Part shown: piece after piece, positions 1-4,129 of the stretch
Layout: each line of letters opens with the position of its first letter
Position numbering within the stretch: position 1 is the first letter of the stretch
NCBI GenBank assembly: GCA_030672375.1
Contig: DAOVGP010000027.1
Span: forward strand, 1 to 9,905
Source: Candidatus Aenigmatarchaeota archaeon
GTDB lineage: Archaea > Aenigmatarchaeota > Aenigmatarchaeia > CG10238-14
Direction of reading: 5' to 3'
DNA: 9,905 nucleotides
The notes under the pieces: model-generated
What the model saw: only the letters and a program-made list of their open reading frames with translations
The model's database searches: none
Told to the model about the DNA's origin: nothing
Translations under genes and position numbers: made by a program

Positions 1-47
1 GAGAGTTCCGAGCGCGCGAGAAAATAGAAGAGTTTTTAAAGGATTAA
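1..47 (+). CDS. 3' end of an upstream gene (partial)
   Basis: The third reading frame (codons from base 3) is open from the window edge and reads EFRAREKIEEFLKD before a TAA at 45-47. The charged, amphipathic character suits the C-terminal helix of a protein, and the other two forward frames look less protein-like. Too little is present to name a product. The GC-rich stretch coding for its Ala-Arg-Glu is repeated almost exactly just after the second cassette gene (1516-1530). Confidence 0.45.
   Translation, partial: EFRAREKIEEFLKD
11..25 (+). repeat. GC-rich direct repeat, left copy
   Basis: AGCGCGCGAGAAAAT matches 1516-1530 (AGCGCGCGAGGAAAT) at 14 of 15 positions. A CGCGCG-type run is rare in this AT-rich sequence, and the two copies bracket the two-gene cassette at 105-1515. 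This copy lies inside the end of the upstream coding frame. Confidence 0.7.
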
Positions 48-59
48 TACAAAACATTC

Positions 60-67
60 TTAAAACT
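60..67 (+). promoter_or_regulatory. Probable TATA box of the nucleotidyltransferase gene
   Basis: TTAAAACT is centred near base 63, which places transcription start near base 89. That leaves a leader of roughly 16 nt containing the GGTGAT Shine-Dalgarno site at 95-100. Assigned from sequence and spacing only. Confidence 0.35.
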
Positions 68-104
68 TTCATTCATAATCCTTGAAAGGACATTTGGTGA
101 TATT

Positions 105-818
105 ATGAAAACATTAATTATTGCAGCAGGAGATGGGACAAGATTAAGTAAGTATACAAAAGAGATTCCAAAACCATTGATATCCTTAGATGGAAAACCA
201 TTAATTGAAACCATTCTAGATAAATGTAAAGGTTTAGGGCTGAATGATTTTGTCATTGTAACAGGATATTTAGAAGAGAAAATAAAAACGAAAATACAAA
301 AACTTATAAACAAAAGTGAAATAAATGTGGAATTTATTAGTAACCCTGAATTTGATAAAGAAAATGGTCTTTCGGTTTACTGTGCTAGAAATGCTCTTAA
401 GAATGAAGATAGATTTTTACTTATGATGGCTGATCATATTTTTGATTCTGCTCTTTTGAAAAAAATAATCAATTATAATATAAAAGAAGGATGTTTACTT
501 GCTATTGATAAAAATTTATCAAAGGTTTTTGATTTACAAGAAGCTATGAAAGTTTATGAGAAAAACGGAAAAATCTTAGATATTAGTAAGAACCTTAAAG
601 AGTATAATGCTGTAGATACAGGTTTTTTTCTTTGTACGCAAGATGTATTTAAAGCATTAGAAGAATCAATAGAACAAGGTTTTTATAAACTTTCTGATGC
701 TATGCTATCGCTAACGAAAAATAGAAAATTATCAGCGGTAGATATTTCTGGAAATTTCTGGCTAGATGTTGATACAGAAAAGGATTTGGAATTTGCTAGA
801 AAACATTTTCATTTTTAA
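105..818 (+). CDS. Inositol-1-phosphate cytidylyltransferase-like nucleotidyltransferase
   Basis: This 237-aa soluble protein belongs to the sugar-nucleotidyltransferase fold. Residues 7-14 (AAGDGTRL) form the nucleotide-binding loop, K23 in PKPL is the usual phosphate-binding lysine, D110-H111 lies in the metal-binding region, and WLDVDT (219-224) is the C-terminal acidic motif. The segments NPEFDKENGLS (80-90), LLMMADH (105-111) and VDTGFF (170-175) resemble the cytidylyltransferase half of archaeal IPCT/DIPPS enzymes, which activate L-myo-inositol-1-phosphate with CTP. The start is fixed by GGTGAT at 95-100, a few bases before the ATG. A CDP-alcohol transferase follows 13 nt after its stop, in the same order as in the fused enzyme. 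The fold is certain; the inositol substrate is inferred from motif likeness and the neighbour, and another polyol phosphate is possible. Confidence 0.8.
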   Translation: MKTLIIAAGDGTRLSKYTKEIPKPLISLDGKPLIETILDKCKGLGLNDFVIVTGYLEEKIKTKIQKLINKSEINVEFISNPEFDKENGLSVYCARNALKNEDRFLLMMADHIFDSALLKKIINYNIKEGCLLAIDKNLSKVFDLQEAMKVYEKNGKILDISKNLKEYNAVDTGFFLCTQDVFKALEESIEQGFYKLSDAMLSLTKNRKLSAVDISGNFWLDVDTEKDLEFARKHFHF

Positions 819-831
819 AGGACGTGATGAG

Positions 832-1515
832 ATGAAGTATTATATTTACGAAAGTAGAATTTTTCAAAAATATAGAAAAGTTGGAAATAGAATAAGAAAA
901 AGGTTATCAAAAATAATTTTGAAACTATTTCCTAATGTAAAACCAAACCAAATAACAATTTTAGGTTTTTTTATTGGAGTACTCGCATCGATAAGTTTTG
1001 GTCTAAGCCATCTTGTTTTTGGTGCATTGTTATATTATCTTTCAGATGTATTAGATGGTATTGATGGCTACATAGCAAAATATAAGAAGTTATCTTCATC
1101 GTATGGTGCATACCTCGATTCATGTCTTGATAGATATGTTGATGCTTTTGTTATAATTGGGATTATTTTACATCTTTTAACTACTTTTCCAAATATTAAG
1201 CCCTCATTAATTATTGGAATACTAGCTTTAGTTGGGATCTTTATGCATAGTTATTCTACACATAGAGCGGAAGCATTAGAAAAAACCATTCTCCAAACAC
1301 AAATACCGTTTGATAGAAGAATGAGGATGCATTTAATTGTTTTTGGGTCTATTTTCAATCAATTATTTTATATTTTATTTATACTTGCAATTGTTAGTAA
1401 TTTGAATATCTTATGGAAATTGCATCCTTCAATGATGAAGGATTTTAAAAAATTAGGGAAAAAACAAATAAAATTATTACCAAAAACATCGATTAAAAAA
1501 TTTAAGAAAAGGTAA
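832..1515 (+). CDS. CDP-alcohol phosphatidyltransferase (DIPP synthase-like)
   Basis: This 227-aa integral membrane enzyme carries the CDP-alcohol phosphatidyltransferase signature DxxDGxxA(R)x8GxxxDxxxD at residues 75-100: D75, D78, G79, A82, K83 (Lys for the usual Arg), G92, D96 and D100. Hydrophobic helices lie at about 41-70, 103-119, 126-142 and 168-190. The N-terminal KPNQITILGF resembles the family's usual lead-in. The sequence LDSCLDRYVD is like DIPP synthases, which couple CDP-inositol to inositol-1-phosphate in the membrane. The start at 832 is preferred over an in-frame ATG at 766 because it follows a GTGAT Shine-Dalgarno site (824-828) and avoids overlap with the upstream gene. 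The tail after residue 200 is strongly basic. The cytidylyltransferase just upstream probably supplies its CDP-linked substrate. The family is certain; the exact product (DIPP, another phosphodiester solute or a lipid head group) is not. Confidence 0.82.
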   Translation: MKYYIYESRIFQKYRKVGNRIRKRLSKIILKLFPNVKPNQITILGFFIGVLASISFGLSHLVFGALLYYLSDVLDGIDGYIAKYKKLSSSYGAYLDSCLDRYVDAFVIIGIILHLLTTFPNIKPSLIIGILALVGIFMHSYSTHRAEALEKTILQTQIPFDRRMRMHLIVFGSIFNQLFYILFILAIVSNLNILWKLHPSMMKDFKKLGKKQIKLLPKTSIKKFKKR

Positions 1516-1530
1516 AGCGCGCGAGGAAAT
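1516..1530 (+). repeat. GC-rich direct repeat, right copy
   Basis: AGCGCGCGAGGAAAT begins immediately after the TAA of the CDP-alcohol transferase and differs from the copy at 11-25 by one base. In the frame used by the left copy it would read Ala-Arg-Glu-Glu-Ile and stay open to a TAA at 1571-1573. It could therefore be the displaced remnant of the upstream gene's 3' end. Confidence 0.65.
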
Positions 1531-1542
1531 TGCATATAACAA

Positions 1543-1563
1543 GAACAAAAATCTATCTGATTC
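1543..1563 (-). terminator. Conserved 3' element, copy 1 (after tRNA-Ala)
   Basis: On the minus strand this reads GAATCAGATAGATTTTTGTT followed by C. It starts 20 nt beyond the 3' end of tRNA-Ala and includes a T5 tract. The same 20-mer recurs at 4096-4115 and 5070-5090, with slightly altered copies at 3211-3231 and 3701-3721. Terminator function is inferred from position, T-tract and conservation. Confidence 0.55.
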
Positions 1564-1567
1564 TCTT

Positions 1568-1583
1568 ATCTAATTAATTAGAT
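1568..1583. repeat. 16-bp perfect palindrome in the tRNA-Ala trailer
   Basis: ATCTAATTAATTAGAT is its own reverse complement and abuts the discriminator base of tRNA-Ala, followed on the minus strand by the conserved T-rich element. It could fold as an AT-rich trailer hairpin, act as a protein-binding site, or mark an old junction beside the tRNA gene. Confidence 0.55.
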
Positions 1584-1657
1584 TGGACCGGAGGGGAATT
1601 GAACCCCTAGCCTCCTGCGTGCGAGGCAGGCGATCTAAGCCGTTGATCTACCGGCCC
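1584..1657 (-). tRNA. tRNA-Ala (anticodon CGC)
   Basis: The minus strand folds into a complete 74-nt cloverleaf. The acceptor stem GGGCCGG/CCGGTCC has the G3-U70 wobble pair that marks alanine tRNAs. The D-stem is GATC/GATC, the anticodon stem CCTGC/GCAGG encloses loop CTCGCAC (anticodon CGC), the variable loop has 5 nt, and the T-arm is AGGGG-TTCAATT-CCCCT. A73 is at 1584 and no CCA follows, so CCA must be added after transcription, as is common in Archaea. No intron is visible. It reads GCG codons. It is divergent from tRNA-Ile, 58 bp away. Confidence 0.97.
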
Positions 1658-1680
1658 GTGTTATTTAAATCCTCCACAAG

Positions 1681-1690
1681 ATTAAAATAG
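1681..1690. promoter_or_regulatory. Shared TATA-like box of two divergent tRNA genes
   Basis: ATTAAAATAG is the best TATA-like match near the expected distance from either tRNA. Its centre (about 1686) is 29 bp from the first base of tRNA-Ala (1657) and 30 bp from that of tRNA-Ile (1716). Initiation about 26 bp away in either direction would start each precursor 3-4 nt before the mature tRNA. ATTTAAAT at 1664-1671 is an alternative for part of the activity, but is only about 10 bp from tRNA-Ala. Confidence 0.45.
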
Positions 1691-1715
1691 TTAGTATTAG
1701 AAATAAGTTTTTCAG

Positions 1716-1790
1716 GGGCTCGTAGCTTAGTCAGGTTAGAGCATTCGGCTGATAACCGAAAGGTCCTGAGTTCAAATCTCAGCGAGCCCA
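1716..1790 (+). tRNA. tRNA-Ile (anticodon GAT)
   Basis: This is a complete 75-nt cloverleaf: acceptor GGGCTCG/CGAGCCC, D-stem GCTT/GAGC, anticodon stem TTCGG/CCGAA around loop CTGATAA (anticodon GAT), 5-nt variable loop and T-arm CTGAG-TTCAAAT-CTCAG. A73 is at 1790 and CCA is not encoded. No intron is visible. It reads ATC and ATT codons. The thymidylate kinase-like ATG begins only 8 nt after the discriminator base, so the tRNA and mRNA are very likely made as one precursor. Confidence 0.97.
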
Positions 1791-1798
1791 TTGATATC

Positions 1799-2422
1799 AT
1801 GCCTGGATTATTCATTGCCTTTGAAGGAATAGGCTCAGCAGGAAAAAAGACACAGATACAGTTATTAGCAAACATGCTTCGAAGCTTGGATAGGCAAGTT
1901 GCAACGATAAGTTTTCCTTCTTACGAGACCGAAATAGGTAAACTCATCAAGGGATGGATAACAAGAAGTTTTGATATAAATCCTGAAACCGCTTCCATGC
2001 TCTATGCTGCAGATAGGATACAATACCAAAAGAGAATAAAAGAATGGTTGAGAAAAAATTGGATAGTTATCACAGATAGATACTGTTATTCTAACATCAC
2101 ATATCAATCAGTGTTAGGTCTATCTAAGCAATGGTTAATAGACATTGAAGCCCCGATTATCAAGCCTGGCATAGTAATTCTGTTAAACGTTCCTGAGATC
2201 ACAGCTGCGAGTAGGGGAACTAAACAAGAAAGTCTACAAAAATTCCTAGACATGAAAGAAGAAAAACCAGTAGAAACTCTACGACAAAAAGTATCAAAAG
2301 AATTTTTAGAATTAGCTAATAATCCTCCATATGGGAGAGAATGGCATGTAATCGATGGTACAAGAACTGTAAAAGAAATCCATGCTCAAGTATGGAGTAT
2401 CGTTCAAGAAAAGCTATCTTAA
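1799..2422 (+). CDS. tmk: Thymidylate kinase-like protein (dTMP kinase)
   Basis: This 207-aa cytosolic P-loop kinase resembles thymidylate kinases, which phosphorylate dTMP to dTDP with ATP. The Walker A loop is EGIGSAGKKTQ (9-19), the DRY motif with following serine is at 93-98, ADR is at 71-73, and a basic LID-like segment follows residue 156. Length suits the family. The P-loop is unusual: Gly12 stands where characterised enzymes have an acidic residue (EGxD or EGxE), and Lys17 replaces the usual Thr/Ser after GK. The ATG has no Shine-Dalgarno site and lies 8 nt after tRNA-Ile, so RNase Z cleavage would leave an almost leaderless mRNA. It converges with the coiled-coil gene and overlaps its stop codon by 4 nt. 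The family is well supported; substrate specificity is less so. Confidence 0.85.
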   Translation: MPGLFIAFEGIGSAGKKTQIQLLANMLRSLDRQVATISFPSYETEIGKLIKGWITRSFDINPETASMLYAADRIQYQKRIKEWLRKNWIVITDRYCYSNITYQSVLGLSKQWLIDIEAPIIKPGIVILLNVPEITAASRGTKQESLQKFLDMKEEKPVETLRQKVSKEFLELANNPPYGREWHVIDGTRTVKEIHAQVWSIVQEKLS

Positions 2423-2949
2423 ATGTCTTCCCAGTTTTCAATCTCTTCTTTACTCTCGGCTAAGACGTCTGATTTTGGGGTTTCTTCTGGAGTTTTCTCT
2501 TCGATAGCTTCCTCTTCTGTGGGTACTTCTGACTGATCTAAAACATTCTTCATAATTCTTTCCTTAATGTCTGATTTTGGAGTTTCTTCTATTTCTTCTT
2601 GGATATTTTCGGGTTCTTGACTTCTTCCAGGTTCAACAGAAATTTCATCGATTCTCCTTGTTAAGTTTTCTATCTTAGATTCCAAACTTTCTAACTTTGC
2701 TGATATGTCCTTCATCGCATTATCTGTCCTCTCGTCTATTGCTTTAATTATACCCATCTGCAACAGTATACCAAAAAACCCGATGTTAGTTTTTTCACCC
2801 GTTCCTAAATTCTCACAGACATGAGTCTTTTTGTTATTATCAAAATATATCTTGAAGTCCTCTGTGTTGATTTCAAATTTTTTAGGTATTTCCATGTTAT
2901 CAGTAATTATATGGGTTTTATCAAATATGAGATTTTTATCCGATACCAT
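2419..2949 (-). CDS. Coiled-coil protein with acidic, repeated tail; function unknown
   Basis: I do not recognise this 176-aa protein. Residues about 20-70 look like a small folded domain ending in the hydrophobic stretch IGFFGILLQMGIIKAI. Residues about 73-105 are heptad-like (ISAKLESLESKIENLTRRID), indicating a coiled coil. Residues 106-176 are rich in Glu, Pro and Ser and probably disordered, with EETPKSD occurring twice (121-127 and 155-161). No signal peptide or clear membrane helix is seen. An oligomeric scaffold or adaptor is possible but is only inference. A TTTAAAG box at 2973-2979 lies about 26 bp before the ATG at 2949, favouring a leaderless start there; Met18 (2898) is the alternative. 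Its stop overlaps the thymidylate kinase stop tail to tail, so the two transcripts must overlap. Confidence 0.75.
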   Translation of the reverse strand: MVSDKNLIFDKTHIITDNMEIPKKFEINTEDFKIYFDNNKKTHVCENLGTGEKTNIGFFGILLQMGIIKAIDERTDNAMKDISAKLESLESKIENLTRRIDEISVEPGRSQEPENIQEEIEETPKSDIKERIMKNVLDQSEVPTEEEAIEEKTPEETPKSDVLAESKEEIENWEDI

Positions 2950-2992
2950 ATCTAAAGGTAGATTTTTATACTCTTTAAAGAAAAATACTCAT
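2950..2992. promoter_or_regulatory. Compact divergent promoter region
   Basis: Only 43 bp separate the start of the coiled-coil gene (minus) from the ATG of the broken small membrane protein gene (plus). TTTATACT at 2965-2972 is about 25 bp before the plus-strand ATG, and CTTTAAAG at 2972-2979 is about 26 bp before the minus-strand ATG. Both mRNAs would be leaderless and the two boxes abut, so the two directions may compete for TBP. Confidence 0.4.
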
Positions 2993-3195
2993 ATGCCCAA
3001 CGGTGATTTTAGAGTTTTCTTTAACTTTGTAGCAAATACCCAAGTTCTATTCTAATACTTGGTGGTATTTTAGGTTGGATGTTATGTGGATTTACAGAAA
3101 TCGAAGTTTTTTGTAATAATTGGCTTGGACTTATTATAATCGGGATTGCTCTACAAGTTGTATGGATGACGTTTAGATATAGTAGGAATCAATGA
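2993..3195 (+). pseudogene. Small two-helix membrane protein gene, frameshifted by a 5-bp duplication
   Basis: The ATG at 2993 opens a frame that stops after 20 residues (TAA 3053-3055), but another frame continues as a hydrophobic protein to a TGA at 3193-3195. At the junction the sequence TTCTA occurs twice in tandem (3045-3054). Removing one copy joins the frames into a 65-aa protein with hydrophobic segments at about 18-33 (LILGGILGWMLCGF) and 43-57 (LGLIIIGIALQVVWM), cysteines at 30 and 39 between them, and a basic C-terminus. A TATA-like box lies at the leaderless distance before the ATG. It could be a recent pseudogene, a slip-prone switch, a sequencing error, or a shorter protein starting at ATG 3079. 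The family is not recognised. Confidence 0.55.
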
Positions 3196-3210
3196 ATTAT
3201 TTTCTCTAGT

Positions 3211-3231
3211 AACAAAAATCTATCTGAATTC
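3211..3231 (-). terminator. Conserved 3' element, copy 2 (after alba)
   Basis: Matches the conserved element except for one extra base (GAATTC for GAATC at its minus-strand 5' end). It lies 54 nt beyond the alba stop codon, after a separate run of T-tracts, and also 15 nt past the end of the plus-strand broken gene. AACCCC precedes it on the minus strand, as near the copies at 3745 and 5070. Confidence 0.45.
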
Positions 3232-3259
3232 TTTTTGGGGTTGTTTGATTAAATTTACT

Positions 3260-3280
3260 AAAAAAAGAAACGAAAAAGAA
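3260..3280 (-). terminator. Oligo-T terminator of alba
   Basis: About 5 nt after the alba stop the minus strand carries T2, T5, T3 and T7 tracts in close succession, without a clear hairpin. Runs of T are the usual archaeal termination signal. The conserved element farther on may be a back-up or a processing site. Confidence 0.6.
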
Positions 3281-3285
3281 GGGGT

Positions 3286-3606
3286 TTACTTGACCAAATT
3301 TATGTCAATCGTGGAAACGTTTATCTTGTTTCCATCTTCGACTACCATTTCTTCAGTTCCAGTCTCTATGCTTTTTATTTTAACATCTCGTAGGAAACGA
3401 TTTCTTACAATCTCTGATACATCAACAGCTCTTGAGATCGATCTTCCTCTAGCTTTCAAATGGACTTCTTTTAGACCCCCACTAAATTGGGTTATTACTG
3501 CTAAAACGTAAGACATAGTTGGTTTTTGTCCTACGTATACAATATTGTCGTCAGTCCTTTTAGCTTCTTTACTTTCTTTTACTTCTTTTGTTTTTTTGGT
3601 TGTCAT
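3286..3606 (-). CDS. albA: Alba DNA/RNA-binding chromatin protein
   Basis: This 106-aa protein is an Alba, a dimeric protein that coats DNA and RNA in many archaea. Recognisable segments are IVYVGQKPTMSYVLAVI (22-38), HLKARGRSISRAVDVSEIVR (49-68) and the C-terminal strands ending VSTIDINLVK. The N-terminal tail (about 1-20) is Lys/Glu-rich and longer than in Sulfolobus Alba. The start at 3606 is chosen over an upstream in-frame ATG (3642) because AGGAGGT (3613-3619) lies 6 nt before it. A TTTAAAT box at 3681-3687 would start transcription near 3658, giving a leader of about 50 nt. Gln27 sits where Sulfolobus Alba has the acetylatable Lys16, while the adjacent lysine (Lys28) is kept. The identity is secure. 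Confidence 0.96.
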   Translation of the reverse strand: MTTKKTKEVKESKEAKRTDDNIVYVGQKPTMSYVLAVITQFSGGLKEVHLKARGRSISRAVDVSEIVRNRFLRDVKIKSIETGTEEMVVEDGNKINVSTIDINLVK

Positions 3607-3680
3607 TTGTATACCTCCTATTTTTAGAGCATGATTGTTCATACTGTTATTTTTCTTAACACTAAGATGACTTATTCAGA

Positions 3681-3687
3681 TTTAAAT
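3681..3687 (-). promoter_or_regulatory. Probable alba TATA box
   Basis: On the minus strand ATTTAAAT follows GAAAC, a purine-rich BRE-like context. Transcription would start near 3658, giving a leader of about 50 nt with the strong Shine-Dalgarno site. The box lies 13 bp from the end of the conserved element at 3701, so an upstream minus-strand transcript would end just before it. Confidence 0.5.
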
Positions 3688-3700
3688 GTTTCTCTTCCAA

Positions 3701-3721
3701 GAACAAAAATCTATCTTCTTC
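3701..3721 (-). terminator. Conserved 3' element, copy 3 (end of candidate small RNA)
   Basis: The 16 bp at 3701-3716 match the element exactly, including the T5 tract and TGGAAGAG-like sequence beyond it that copy 5 shares in part. The last few bases differ because they form one arm of a 7-bp stem with 3741-3747. No known minus-strand gene lies upstream, unlike the other copies. Confidence 0.45.
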
Positions 3722-3744
3722 ATCATCCTATACCAGTTGTAGAA

Positions 3745-3758
3745 GATCTATCTGATTC
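3745..3758 (-). repeat. Partial copy of the conserved element
   Basis: The 13 bp at 3746-3758 match the non-T half of the element exactly (minus strand GAATCAGATAGAT), preceded on that strand by a run of C like other copies, but the T-tract is replaced by CTTCT. It lies 29 bp from the full copy at 3701, inside the candidate small RNA. Confidence 0.5.
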
Positions 3759-3817
3759 TGGGGGTTGATTTTGATTAGTAGATATTTGTACAAGACTAAA
3801 TCCCCCGTTCGATACGT

Positions 3818-3831
3818 TTATAAGCTTATAA
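3818..3831. promoter_or_regulatory. Palindromic TATA element upstream of the zinc-ribbon gene
   Basis: TTATAAGCTTATAA is a perfect 14-bp palindrome containing a TATA-like box in each direction. On the plus strand it would start transcription at about 3847-3853, shortly before the AGGAGG Shine-Dalgarno site of the zinc-ribbon gene. On the minus strand it would start the candidate small RNA. A palindrome with the same AAGCTT core lies before acylphosphatase at 5398. Confidence 0.5.
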
Positions 3832-3867
3832 TTCTACAGTTCTAAATTCAATTAGGAGGAAAAATAA

Positions 3868-4023
3868 ATGCCATTCGAGAAAAGAGGCTTTGGACAAAGG
3901 GAAATGCACAAAGCAACTTGTGCTGATTGTGGACAAGAATGTGAAGTGCCGTTTAAACCTGATGGAAGTAAGCCAGTCTACTGTAAAGAATGCTATCAAA
4001 AGCATAAACCGAAGAGGTTCTAA
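3868..4023 (+). CDS. Small zinc-ribbon protein
   Basis: This 51-aa protein has two zinc-binding pairs, CADC at residues 18-21 and CKEC at 39-42, separated by a short loop with ECEVPFKPDG. The pattern resembles the small archaeal and bacterial zinc-ribbon proteins with a VPF-P-VYC core, whose role is not settled; nucleic-acid binding is a common guess. The tail KHKPKRF is basic. AGGAGG at 3854-3859 sits 8 nt before the ATG and fixes the start. It is a single-gene unit with its own palindromic TATA element. Confidence 0.88.
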   Translation: MPFEKRGFGQREMHKATCADCGQECEVPFKPDGSKPVYCKECYQKHKPKRF

Positions 4024-4095
4024 TCCTAGGATAAGTTTTGGATTAGTATTTTAGGGTTTAATTTTAGTTAGAGGATTTTATATAAATCATTCAAC

Positions 4096-4115
4096 AACAA
4101 AAATCTATCTGATTC
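4096..4115 (-). terminator. Conserved 3' element, copy 4 (after the AAA+ gene)
   Basis: A perfect 20-bp copy (plus strand AACAAAAATCTATCTGATTC) starts 14 nt after the stop codon of the minus-strand AAA+ gene. It is also 72 nt past the plus-strand zinc-ribbon stop, but read from that side it has no T-tract, so the minus-strand role is preferred. Confidence 0.55.
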
Positions 4116-4129
4116 AAATTTTTAGTGTT

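Larger units (their letters stand above)
3701..3803 (-). ncRNA. Candidate small RNA of about 100 nt
   Basis: On the minus strand, a TATA half-box (AATTATAAGC, 3825-3833) would start transcription at or near the GGGGG at 3802-3806. The RNA could form a first hairpin in which GGGGG pairs with CCCCC (3760-3764) and GATTTAGT pairs with ACTAATC, and a second in which ATCTTCT pairs with AGAAGAT around a 21-nt loop (3720-3740). It would end in the conserved T-rich element at 3701. No open reading frame of note is present. This is inference from sequence alone; no RNA family is recognised. Confidence 0.35.

Noticed and set aside
401..420. Plus-strand AGATAGATTTTTAC resembling the conserved element
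   Set aside because: It lies inside the nucleotidyltransferase coding sequence (Glu-Asp-Arg-Phe-Leu) and shares only the AGATAGATTTTT core, so it is a chance match.
766..831. Longer start of the CDP-alcohol transferase at 766
   Set aside because: It would overlap the upstream gene and lacks a Shine-Dalgarno site; the ATG at 832 has one and matches the usual N-terminus.
4023..4032. ATCCTAGGAT palindrome just after the zinc-ribbon stop
   Set aside because: Too short to support a stable hairpin or site on its own.
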